A stretch of DNA of 64,000 nucleotides. It comes from Limibacter armeniacum. Its GTDB lineage: Bacteria; Bacteroidota; Bacteroidia; Cytophagales; Flammeovirgaceae. Position numbers and translations under genes: made by a program. The DNA lies in assembly GCF_036880985.1 (NCBI RefSeq), contig NZ_JBAJNO010000001.1, positions 62,001 through 126,000 of the forward strand, written 5' to 3'. Positions 55,527 through 63,432 of this stretch are shown here, piece by piece (position 1 is the stretch's first letter; each line of letters starts with the position of its first letter). The notes beneath the pieces are model-generated. The model saw only the letters and a list, made by a program, of their open reading frames with translations, was not told the origin of the DNA and did no database searches.

Positions 55527-56529
55527 TTATCACGATTAACAATCTATGTATTAACAAGTCTTCTCCTTCGAGATCTGAAGTTATGTAAACCCGCTCCAAT
55601 TTTCATCACTCTATCTAATGCCCCTTCTCTTCTTAGCCTGAAAATATCCTTGAGGATTCTGAGCCTTTTAATCCCGCAGATAGCATGCTCAACACGAACC
55701 CTTATACTTGCCAGCTTTCTATTCGCCTCTTTCATAAAATCAGGTAGCTCAATCCCTTTGTGTTTTTTGATAGGCACAATGAATGTAACATTATCAAGAT
55801 CAATGCCCTTGAAGGCTAAGTCCCCCAGTAGCTTGATACCTTTTTTAGGAAAGGCAAACTGTTGTTGATCAAAAAGCTTTTTATCATGAATACTACCTGC
55901 TACAGTCTCAGAAAGATAGAGCACTTGCTTACCCTCTTTGTCGGTGATGACAAGGTTCTTGGTAGTATGTCTCTTCTTCTTTCCACTGTAGTTCATCTTT
56001 TGCTTTTCCGAGTCCTTTGGACGCTGTATGAGGCGTTCTACTCCATCCACTAAGAATACTTCACTCCAGTAAGGCTTAAGTTTTTTTCGAAACTCTTCCA
56101 TTACATTGGCAGGTAGCTCTCCTACATAATTTAATGTTTGTAGTAAGCAGTTTCCCAGGAAATATAGCCATTCACTTACCTTACTTTGACTGATATTGAA
56201 ATACAATCCTAGTGATTCTTGCGTGGGATTCTCCTTCAAGCTATATAGAATAAAAAAGAGTTTAGTCTCTATCCCTTGGAGACTGCTGTTACGGTAATCA
56301 TCCAGCTTCTTCAAAGGCTTCCTGCGAGGCCTCCCTTTCATGGTATACTGCTGTAAGGCTTCAACATAAACATATGAGAAAATTCCTTCCAATTCTCTCA
56401 ACTCTTCCTTGGTCAAGGACGTTAAACTCTGTAGGCGACGGGCACTTATGGATTTAGGTTTCACAACTAAATGAGTGCTTTGTCGCCTTCTTTTGTTCCT
56501 AATTCACAACTTTTTGTTAATCGTGATAA
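55527..56529. mobile_element. IS5-superfamily insertion sequence with perfect 16-bp terminal inverted repeats
   Basis: TTATCACGATTAACAA at 55527-55542 is the exact reverse complement of 56514-56529. The two ends enclose a single transposase gene on the minus strand, for an element of about 1 kb. If TA is the target duplication, the element proper spans 55530-56526. A longer target duplication is not evident. Only one copy is in this window. Confidence 0.88.
55544..56464 (-). CDS. DDE transposase (IS5 superfamily, DDE_Tnp_4 type)
   Basis: A 306-residue transposase. It has an N-terminal helix-turn-helix (ESLGLYFNISQSKVSEWLYFLG, about residues 83-104). The catalytic triad is Asp140 (FLVDGVERLI), Asp215 (LLGDLAFKGI) and Glu259 (RVRVEHAICGIKRLRILKD), with the usual YSGKKKRHTTKNLVITDKEG stretch at about 159-178. 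The frame is intact, so the element may be active. It lies within the perfect inverted repeats of the insertion sequence. Confidence 0.92.
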   Translation of the reverse strand: MKPKSISARRLQSLTSLTKEELRELEGIFSYVYVEALQQYTMKGRPRRKPLKKLDDYRNSSLQGIETKLFFILYSLKENPTQESLGLYFNISQSKVSEWLYFLGNCLLQTLNYVGELPANVMEEFRKKLKPYWSEVFLVDGVERLIQRPKDSEKQKMNYSGKKKRHTTKNLVITDKEGKQVLYLSETVAGSIHDKKLFDQQQFAFPKKGIKLLGDLAFKGIDLDNVTFIVPIKKHKGIELPDFMKEANRKLASIRVRVEHAICGIKRLRILKDIFRLRREGALDRVMKIGAGLHNFRSRRRRLVNT

Positions 56530-56570
56530 TGTCTACTATACATCACACATATAATCATTTTGGTAAAGGC

Positions 56571-57197
56571 TTACCCATCATTTAATTGGCTCTTAATTTT
56601 TTGCAGTTCTTGATTCTGTTGTATGATATATAAAGTCAACTCTTCTACTTTCCGAAGCAATTGTAATGTGAATTCCGGTAGATCCAACCCTTCTTTCGTA
56701 ATTTTATCTTCATTTGGAATATCAGGTAGATGCTTGTGAGTCTGTATGAAACCTTCCAACTCCTGAAGTGTTTGTAAATTATAGTTGGTATCAAAAACAT
56801 CATCAGGAACATTTAGGTTAGTTCCATTAACCTGAATTCGACCACTACTACCAAACATTTTGATTTTATCATTCCCATGATCATCCTTTATAGTTAGATT
56901 TCCATTAGCACCACGACCTCCTAATGTAAGATCGCCTGAATTTCCACTAAGATGAATTGTCGTTTGACCAGAACTATTGAATAGTGTTAAGTCTCCATCT
57001 TCATGATCCCCTCCTAATTTAATAGAAGCCCTCTCTCCATTCAGATGAATATTCAGTTGTCCTGACCTATTTTTAATCGCTATGTCTCCATCTTGTCCAT
57101 GTCCTCCCATTGTTATATTAGCCAACCTTTGATCAAATTCAATAGTCTGGTCACCATTGATATTCAATAAACTTATTTTGTCATAATATCTAGGCAT
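56571..57197 (-). CDS. Tail-fibre-like beta-repeat protein with C-terminal coiled coil
   Basis: A 208-residue protein without a signal peptide. Residues about 28-125 contain at least three copies of a Gly-rich beta repeat of roughly 30 residues (I.LGG..EDGDLTLFNSSGQTTIHLSG pattern), suggesting a trimeric or beta-helical fibre. The C-terminus (THKHLPDIPNEDKITKEGLDLPEFTLQLLRKVEELTLYIIQQNQELQKIK) is the sequence common at the end of bacteroidete tail-fibre-like proteins, just before a chaperone-like or coiled-coil trimeriser. It starts divergently from a small gene and lies 42 bp from the insertion sequence. Partners and function are unknown. Confidence 0.7.
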   Translation of the reverse strand: MPRYYDKISLLNINGDQTIEFDQRLANITMGGHGQDGDIAIKNRSGQLNIHLNGERASIKLGGDHEDGDLTLFNSSGQTTIHLSGNSGDLTLGGRGANGNLTIKDDHGNDKIKMFGSSGRIQVNGTNLNVPDDVFDTNYNLQTLQELEGFIQTHKHLPDIPNEDKITKEGLDLPEFTLQLLRKVEELTLYIIQQNQELQKIKSQLNDG

Positions 57198-57258
57198 AAT
57201 ACTTTGTTTTTGAGTTAGTTGAACACTACCTTATTAAGGTATTATAAATAAATCAATT

Positions 57259-57552
57259 ATGATATTAAACATTAACCTAAACACTAATTATTTGCCTGGT
57301 ACAGACTTCAAATATGTTGAGCTTATTGTAGCAGATAGGTTTCGAGATAATGAATCTCAATACCAAATAATAACGGTTCCAGCATCCACTGTTTTTCCAT
57401 TCAGAATTGCATCATTTCCTAGAGTTCGTAGTGGAGGATACTTTTTTGTACTTAAACTGCTGGATAATAATGGAAGAGGGGTTGATATGCATCATTCCTT
57501 ATTGACAATGCCTGATCGAGACGAAACTATTAATATCGTAGTTGCTCGATAA
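57259..57552 (+). CDS. Hypothetical protein, 97 residues
   Basis: Not recognised. It is predicted as mostly beta strands (ILNINLNTNYLPGTDFKYVELIVADRF, then GYFFVLKLLDNNGR), with no signal peptide. It is divergent from the tail-fibre-like gene with a 61-bp gap, which suggests a shared promoter region and perhaps a functional link. Confidence 0.55.
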   Translation: MILNINLNTNYLPGTDFKYVELIVADRFRDNESQYQIITVPASTVFPFRIASFPRVRSGGYFFVLKLLDNNGRGVDMHHSLLTMPDRDETINIVVAR

Positions 57553-57710
57553 TTGACTTTAATTAGGGTTGACTAATAAATTTCATCCTGTATATATTTC
57601 TTAATCTAAGTATTTGGAACTTCTATGGGGTATTATTCAAAGCTTAGCTGTCGAACATTTTTATAAGTCTAACTTATTTGAACAAGCACAGCAAAGTTTG
57701 GTAACCACAT

Positions 57711-58139
57711 TTATTTCCCCATTAACTTCTCCCTAAATATTAATGCATCCTGAGAAGTGAAAAATGAAATAACTTCATCTACTGTATAAACTCCCAGCCC
57801 TTTTGGGTGTCCCAATTTCTGATTTATTAGCATTTTTTTTAGTATTGTCATAACCCACTCCTGCTCTGGTGAATTTAGTTCAATCATGTTGTTGTTAATG
57901 TAGATACGTCCTGGAATCAAAAGCTCAGGATCTTCAGGGAAATAATCATCTAAGTCTCGAGAAGAAATAACTATTTCTACCTTATACCCATCTTGATGCG
58001 ACAAACCGATAGAAATTCCTCCAGCATCTGGATGCACCCAATAATCAAATCTGTTGATTTCACTATATGAGATATTGAAAGTAAAGTTATGAATAGGTGA
58101 ATGATCCATATTAAAAAATGTTTTGGTGAAACACTCCAC
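57711..58139 (-). CDS. Hypothetical protein with IGLSHQD motif
   Basis: A 142-residue soluble protein; a later ATG at 58109 would give 132 residues. No named domain is recognised. It contains ISIGLSHQDGYKVEIVISSR followed by DLDDYF, a pattern also present at the C-terminus of the protein at 62354-63154. It is flanked by small unknown genes in the accessory region. Confidence 0.55.
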   Translation of the reverse strand: MECFTKTFFNMDHSPIHNFTFNISYSEINRFDYWVHPDAGGISIGLSHQDGYKVEIVISSRDLDDYFPEDPELLIPGRIYINNNMIELNSPEQEWVMTILKKMLINQKLGHPKGLGVYTVDEVISFFTSQDALIFREKLMGK

Positions 58140-58370
58140 TGACTACAATTAGGTCACCTGCAGTAGTAACTTATTGCTAAAAATAATGGTCTACAATTCC
58201 ATTTCCTGTCTTAATATAACATCCAGCAGAAAACTCCTTCATAGCTTACAAGCTTATTGATGATAACCATCATTAAATATTGGTGACCATCATCACATTA
58301 AAAATTTGGGCATTTCACTAAATTAACAGATTGGCTTAATCTCATTTTTAAAAACTAACAAACAAAATCA

Positions 58371-58772
58371 ATGTCTACACCAATCTATAATACGCATCAA
58401 TACGATATTCAAAATGACCTATTGATTACCAATAGTCTCAAGCCTGCTACATCCAAGGCTATAAGGCTTCAGGAAGAAGATATCATGAAAGGATGGATAC
58501 TCCGTTATTGCCCCAAAAGGTGGCTACTGGATATTTCCCAAGCCAATATCGACTCCTCACCCAACAGTATCATAAAAGATGATAGCAGGTGGCATACTTT
58601 TATCAGAAGCAGTAGTATTGAAAAAATTGCCTACGTTACTGGCACAAACCCTTCCCCTCAGAAGTATGTCCAACAAACAATAAAGGAGCACGATATCAAA
58701 GAAGTAAAACGGGTACAGTTAGGCAACTTTGAAAATAAGGAGCAGGCTTTAGAGTGGTTGCTACAACCATAA
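58371..58772 (+). CDS. Hypothetical protein, STAS-like in outline
   Basis: A 133-residue soluble protein with no signal peptide. A central strand-Asp pattern (RWLLDISQANIDS), followed by a helix and a second strand (IEKIAYVTG) and a terminal helix (FENKEQALEWL), recalls small STAS/SpoIIAA-like proteins of Bacteroidota. It ends 6 bp before the stop of the convergent LysE-type gene. Family membership is a guess. Confidence 0.55.
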   Translation: MSTPIYNTHQYDIQNDLLITNSLKPATSKAIRLQEEDIMKGWILRYCPKRWLLDISQANIDSSPNSIIKDDSRWHTFIRSSSIEKIAYVTGTNPSPQKYVQQTIKEHDIKEVKRVQLGNFENKEQALEWLLQP

Positions 58773-58777
58773 TACGG

Positions 58778-59407
58778 TCAATTCTTTGTAAATGCGACTT
58801 TTAACGCCATCAGTATAAATACTACCCCTGATGATTTATTTAACCACATAAATGCCTTTGGGTTTTCTCGAAACTTTTTTGAAAACATCCCTGCAAACAT
58901 CGTTAGAATTAAAAACCAAATGGTACCCATTATGGCATAGGTAATTCCTAGAATTATAAATGGCGTAGGATTTTTTATTTGTGATGGATTGATGAATTGA
59001 GGAAAGAACGCCAGAAAAAATAAGGCTACTTTTGGGTTTAACACGTTAGTGACAAAACCTGCGATGAAGTTATCTTTCCCCCTTTTATTGTCTTGTCTCC
59101 CCTTATCAAGGATAGGTGAACCGTTATATGAATATAGCTTTATCACACCCAAGTAAAGCAAATACAGTGCTCCCACATATTTCACAAAAGTAAATACCAA
59201 TGCAGATCTGGCAACGATAATGGATAGTCCAAATACCGCAAAAAGTGTATGGACCATCACACCTGCATTTATCCCTAATGTTGCATAAATACCAGATGCT
59301 TTACCTTGAGTGATGGCTTTATTTAATACGAATAGTGTATCAATTCCTGGTGTCAGGATAAAAAACACCGTAGTGACTATAAAGGTTGCAAAGTTATCTA
59401 TACCCAT
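58778..59407 (-). CDS. LysE/RhtB-family amino-acid exporter
   Basis: A 209-residue inner-membrane exporter with about six hydrophobic segments. Family features are visible: an N-terminal TPGIDTLFVLNKAITQGKASGIYATLGINAG, then ALYLLYLGVIKLY, NFIAGFVTNVLNPKVALFFLAFFPQF (the NPKA.LFF motif), and a C-terminal helix pair. Members export amino acids or related metabolites. A LysR regulator is transcribed divergently 111 bp away, which is a classical arrangement for this family. Confidence 0.92.
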   Translation of the reverse strand: MGIDNFATFIVTTVFFILTPGIDTLFVLNKAITQGKASGIYATLGINAGVMVHTLFAVFGLSIIVARSALVFTFVKYVGALYLLYLGVIKLYSYNGSPILDKGRQDNKRGKDNFIAGFVTNVLNPKVALFFLAFFPQFINPSQIKNPTPFIILGITYAIMGTIWFLILTMFAGMFSKKFRENPKAFMWLNKSSGVVFILMALKVAFTKN

Positions 59408-59498
59408 TTAATTATCATTTAAAGTCGATTAATTGATTTTACATCAACAAAACAACGATATTGACAAAATTGAAAAAATAGCAATTATCTATTAACTA

Positions 59499-59513
59499 AT
59501 GCGAAAAACGCAT
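59499..59513. promoter_or_regulatory. LysR-type T-N11-A palindrome
   Basis: ATGCG and CGCAT form perfect 5-bp arms around AAAAA. The T at 59500 and A at 59512 fit the T-N11-A consensus of LysR-type sites. The site lies 5 bp before the LysR start and between it and the divergent exporter, so it could serve both genes. Confidence 0.55.
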
Positions 59514-59518
59514 CAGAC

Positions 59519-60418
59519 ATGACACTTCATCAAATTCGTTATTTCTTGGTTCTCGCTCAGGAACTTCATTTTTGGAAAACCTCTGAAAAAGTGCACTTGT
59601 CTCAGTCTTCTTTGAGCAGACAGATCCAAGCTTTGGAGGATGAGCTGGGCGTGACATTGTTTGAAAGAGATAAAAGAAATGTAAAACTGACTGAAGCTGG
59701 ACATTTTCTGAAAGAGCAATGGCATCAGCTAATTGATGAATTTGATAGAGTACACCTACAGGCCAAAAAGATACATGATGGGGCTACAGGCAATATCAGC
59801 ATCACTTATCCGGGGTCTATCGCCTATAATTATTTGCCGGAACTGCTAAATACATTTTCTGAATGTATGCCTGAGGTAAAAATTGAATTGATGGAACCAA
59901 AAGACGAAGACCATGAACATTTGCTGCTCAACTACCTTGTAGATATATCATTTAGCAGGGATTTAATCAATAACCCATCTATCCAATCTGAAAAACTCTA
60001 TACAGAACAGGTATGTATTGTAGTACCTAAAAACCATTGGCTTACAGAAGAGAACTTCCAAGGCATAAAGGATATCGAAGCAGAGAGATTTATCCTTTCA
60101 GGCTTACACCATACGACATTCTTCGCTTCCCTTCTAAGGCAAATTTTTACAAATGCGGGTATTGAACCTAACATACATATTGAGTCTGATTTTGGGGGAA
60201 TGATTCTCAATCTGGTTTCAAAAGGATTGGGTATTTCGATATTACCATACTCATTCAAGGAGGCTAGCAATAGTCAGGTCAGGTTTATACCCTTAACAGA
60301 AGAAGTAGACTTATATATTAATTGGCGAAAAAATGACCAAAGTAAAGTGCTTAACAAAGTCATTACAAAATCGATTGAACTAGCATCTACATTCAACAGT
60401 TTACAAAAAAATGACTAA
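59519..60418 (+). CDS. LysR-family transcriptional regulator
   Basis: A 299-residue regulator. The N-terminal winged helix (residues 1-60) reads LHQIRYFLVLAQELHFWKTSEKVHLSQSSLSRQIQALEDELGVTLFERDKRNVKLTEAG, a textbook LysR HTH. The substrate-binding domain (about 90-290) starts NISITYPGSIAYNYLPELL. It is divergent from the LysE-type exporter and probably controls it in response to the exported metabolite. Confidence 0.93.
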   Translation: MTLHQIRYFLVLAQELHFWKTSEKVHLSQSSLSRQIQALEDELGVTLFERDKRNVKLTEAGHFLKEQWHQLIDEFDRVHLQAKKIHDGATGNISITYPGSIAYNYLPELLNTFSECMPEVKIELMEPKDEDHEHLLLNYLVDISFSRDLINNPSIQSEKLYTEQVCIVVPKNHWLTEENFQGIKDIEAERFILSGLHHTTFFASLLRQIFTNAGIEPNIHIESDFGGMILNLVSKGLGISILPYSFKEASNSQVRFIPLTEEVDLYINWRKNDQSKVLNKVITKSIELASTFNSLQKND

Positions 60419-60434
60419 CAAAGTTTAGGCTATA

Positions 60435-60929
60435 CTACTTATCAGGAGTACAAGAATTCTTATCCCGCTGTTTTTCCCTATATACCTTAGCTGTATTAGA
60501 CATATATTGAAAAGCCTGATAAAGTAGTTGGGCATTTCGTTCATTATTGATGACCAATTCAAGGCTCAAAGGATGATACTTTTTCAAAAGAATTTCTAAA
60601 TGGTCATTCTCTAATAATTTAACCCCTTGAAGATGCTCTAATAGAAACTCCTGAGCTGTAACCATTACCATTTCATTATCAACCTCTACAAGTGTTGAAT
60701 AAAGAGTGATTTTGGTGTTTCCTAATTCATCTTGAGATACAATACGCAAAGAGTCTAAATATTCAAACTGCTCAACATTCTCTTTAAGAGAGATTCTTAC
60801 AATAACCTCTCTATGCTCATTGATAAGGTCAATCGTCTCATTTAAGGCATTTTGTATATCCTGTGAATAAGCTGTTGTATTCAAACATACATAGATAAAT
60901 ACTAAAAGGTATATAGCTTTTCTTTTCAT
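60435..60929 (-). CDS. Secreted hypothetical protein, 164 residues
   Basis: An N-terminal signal peptide (MKRKAIYLLVFIYVCLNTTAYSQ) indicates export. The mature part is largely helical and charged, and contains IQNALNETIDLINEHREVIVRISL. No family is recognised. It lies 97 bp downstream of the SMI1/KNR4-type gene on the same strand and convergent with LysR. Confidence 0.6.
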   Translation of the reverse strand: MKRKAIYLLVFIYVCLNTTAYSQDIQNALNETIDLINEHREVIVRISLKENVEQFEYLDSLRIVSQDELGNTKITLYSTLVEVDNEMVMVTAQEFLLEHLQGVKLLENDHLEILLKKYHPLSLELVINNERNAQLLYQAFQYMSNTAKVYREKQRDKNSCTPDK

Positions 60930-61026
60930 TCTCTTTTGTCTTAAATGTATAGATAATCAACAGCTCCCCTACTTGCTATTTTATGATATCCTAGCCTTTT
61001 AGGGTGATTTGTAAAGAGATTTATTC

Positions 61027-61632
61027 TCAACCTATAATGTCTTCATTGATAAAATTAAACCCATTCTCTATCAGCTTTATTAAGTAATCTTCAAAGCTGT
61101 CTGCTATTACTTTAAATTCATCTGGATCATGTAAAAACCTTACAACTTGTCCTTTTTTTCCTTCTTCGGATGGGCTAAAGTCTATAAATAATTGTGAGGT
61201 TCCGCCATTGTTCATACAATCAGAAAAATGAAGCCATTTAATTGATTCAATGCTGTTTGTGATTTTATCATCAACCTCAATATCATCATATTCTCGCTCA
61301 ATATAATCGGAATAGTATTCAGCTACTTGATTTTGGTTTTCAATTATCTCTTTCGAGGATAATAAGTAGTACGGGTATTCATATACATCAGAGCCTAAAA
61401 AGAAAAAAGTTATTTCTTTGCCTGCATATTTCCTCCAATATGTTCCATCCACATATTCAAGTAAGTCAATTAAAGCCTCTGGAATGTCAGGATAGGTTTG
61501 CTTTAGCTTGTCAATATTTTCTTTTTCCGCTCCATGTATAGCTTTTTCAAAGTGATCCCAACCTTCCTTTCCATTATTTTCATAATAAGCATTCTTAAGT
61601 CCTGCTATATATTTTTCAGCAATAGTATTCAT
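61027..61632 (-). CDS. SMI1/KNR4-family protein
   Basis: A 201-residue cytoplasmic protein of the SMI1/KNR4 (SUKH) superfamily. Visible features are the N-terminal helix and IDKLKQTYPDIPEALIDLLEYVDGTYW, the FFFLGSDVYEYPYYLLSSKEII stretch, and LHFSDCMNNGGTSQLFIDFSP. The terminal DSFEDYLIKLIENGF helix also fits. Members are often immunity proteins of polymorphic or contact-dependent toxins. No toxin gene is recognisable in the window, so it may be an orphan or its toxin may lie beyond it. Two small unknown genes precede it. Confidence 0.85.
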   Translation of the reverse strand: MNTIAEKYIAGLKNAYYENNGKEGWDHFEKAIHGAEKENIDKLKQTYPDIPEALIDLLEYVDGTYWRKYAGKEITFFFLGSDVYEYPYYLLSSKEIIENQNQVAEYYSDYIEREYDDIEVDDKITNSIESIKWLHFSDCMNNGGTSQLFIDFSPSEEGKKGQVVRFLHDPDEFKVIADSFEDYLIKLIENGFNFINEDIIG

Positions 61633-61677
61633 ACACTCTATATTTGTCTATTTTATTTGAATGCAGATGTTATTTTT

Positions 61678-61869
61678 TCAATTCCAGCCTTTTACTTTTT
61701 CTGCTTTTGAGAATTTAATAGAACTGACACTATTTCCTCGTTTAATTGTCAAGTCATTGCTTGCCTCATATTCTTCAAGCGGCTTATTATTTTTTAGCCA
61801 AATGATTGAGATTGAACCTTTTGTTTCATAATCCCAAAAGCCTTTTTCGTTTGTGATAACCGTATTCAT
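61678..61869 (-). CDS. Hypothetical small protein, 63 residues
   Basis: Its start overlaps the stop of the preceding gene by 4 bp (ATGA), indicating translational coupling. Mostly beta strands (GSISIIWLKNNKPLEEYEA). No family is recognised. The SMI1/KNR4-type gene follows 45 bp downstream, so all three may form an operon. Confidence 0.5.
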   Translation of the reverse strand: MNTVITNEKGFWDYETKGSISIIWLKNNKPLEEYEASNDLTIKRGNSVSSIKFSKAEKVKGWN

Positions 61870-62144
61870 ATTAGCAATTCACACCCGTATTGACTTAATG
61901 TTTTTACATCTAACCCCCACATAATCAACTCTTCCACAGTAAATCTATCCTTTTGTTTTTCCTTTTTAATGTTTACTCGTAAGCTATATAAACTTACTAA
62001 CTTATCTTTCTCTTGGACAATTCCTGGATTGAAAATAATATCCCCATACTTTATCGCAGTAACACATTCTTCTATCAATGCATCGTCTGTAATTTTATCA
62101 ATACTTTCCAAAACTTGATCGAAGGTTAACTTGTCTCTTATCAT
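61866..62144 (-). CDS. Hypothetical small protein, 92 residues
   Basis: A soluble 92-residue protein (MIRDKLTFDQVLESIDKITDDALIEECVTAIKYGDIIFNPG ...). No family is recognised. It overlaps the next gene by 4 bp and heads the minus-strand group with the SMI1/KNR4-type gene. Confidence 0.55.
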   Translation of the reverse strand: MIRDKLTFDQVLESIDKITDDALIEECVTAIKYGDIIFNPGIVQEKDKLVSLYSLRVNIKKEKQKDRFTVEELIMWGLDVKTLSQYGCELLI

Positions 62145-62353
62145 CTATATATCTGATTATCCGATGAAATAGAACATCCAGTTGCCGTTTGTTCAAACTT
62201 GGTTCTTTCTAATATTGTACTAAACCATAGTTTTGAAATATATTGATTCAAACAGAAAAAGTATCCACTATTGCTCATTGAACTTACTGATTGTTATGCT
62301 AATAATCCCCCCTCTTTCTCAGAATTACTTTAGACTAATTGCTAGCAGGTTTG

Positions 62354-63154
62354 TCAACTCATCTTTTTTTCAATCAGCTGGTAATCATCCGTCTTTACAT
62401 TGAGAAGAATATCTAAATGATCTTGATGCGAAAGTCCAATCCTATATTCAAATTCCTTTTCCATTGGTTCAATTTCTTGGATGGATTCATAATGGAGTAA
62501 GGGAAAGGTTTTCCATTGCGAAGCGTGTTTAGCCGTAGCATCATTCATTAGACCAAATGGTTGCTTCAAATAATACATGACCAAACCGCCTGCTGCTATA
62601 AGGCAATAAGAATTACGGGAATTGAGTAACGCTGCTTGTATACTACAGTCTTTGGTCAGCTGAAAAGATTCACGGGTTTTGAGGTCCAGTAAGTAGAGAT
62701 CTTTTTCTAATAAAGCCAGTACCCAATCATCATGATATGAAAAGATACGAATATATTCAGTCACTATTCCGTTTTGCAGGTCAAGCCGATTATAAGAATG
62801 TTGGGTAATGAATTCCATTTCATCGCCATCTTGCCTAGACAAAATCCAATCGTCCATTCTGATATCAACGGGAGTTCCTTTGTATCGAGTCCAATGATAC
62901 TCTTCACCTTGTTTACCACGTTGCTTCAGTACAGTTTCAGCCTCCATTCTTAAGGCGGATACATCTATAATATCACAGTAAAAGTTAACCCAACCACCAT
63001 CAATCAAAATATGTGTATAGTCAGGACTAATGTGGATATGGTTAGCCCAGGAGTACTGCTCAAGCCAGAGTGTGATATCCAGATCATAAAAATAAACTCC
63101 TTCCACCTCATCAGAGCCAGCCACCATTTTAATGCGTCTCTCAGATTGCTTCAT
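62354..63154 (-). CDS. Hypothetical protein, 266 residues, with C-terminal IGLSHQD motif
   Basis: A soluble protein with no signal peptide. It is rich in Trp, Tyr and Asp, with repeated beta-strand patterns (VRIFSYHDDWVLALLEKDLYLLDL, CLIAAGGLVMYYLKQPFG) that could be a partial beta-propeller. Its C-terminus contains YRIGLSHQDHLDILLNVK followed by TDDY, matching a motif in the protein at 57711-58139. No named domain is recognised. It is flanked by 209 and 278 bp of noncoding DNA. Confidence 0.55.
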   Translation of the reverse strand: MKQSERRIKMVAGSDEVEGVYFYDLDITLWLEQYSWANHIHISPDYTHILIDGGWVNFYCDIIDVSALRMEAETVLKQRGKQGEEYHWTRYKGTPVDIRMDDWILSRQDGDEMEFITQHSYNRLDLQNGIVTEYIRIFSYHDDWVLALLEKDLYLLDLKTRESFQLTKDCSIQAALLNSRNSYCLIAAGGLVMYYLKQPFGLMNDATAKHASQWKTFPLLHYESIQEIEPMEKEFEYRIGLSHQDHLDILLNVKTDDYQLIEKKMS

Positions 63155-63432
63155 GCTAATTCATCTATATCAGACCATCAAGTTTATCAATTCTCAAAGT
63201 GCTAAAATTACCAACCAAAACCATGTAGAAGACATTATACTATTATAATGTGGGGAGCTAGAGAGTTTCTATATCTGAGGTATAATGAATGGAAAATAAC
63301 TATTTGAAAAATTAGCAGTCATGTAGTTTAGCACATACTATACAAGTACAGACCAAACTGAACTTCCTTTAGGAATTTTCAGCGTGAGCGAGAACTAGTA
63401 ATTACTTATAGCCAATATTGGTAGATCGTTTT

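Noticed and set aside
56476-56483. GCTTTGTC near the transposase start as another regulator site
   Set aside because: Only eight bases match, and the position inside an insertion sequence makes chance the simplest explanation.
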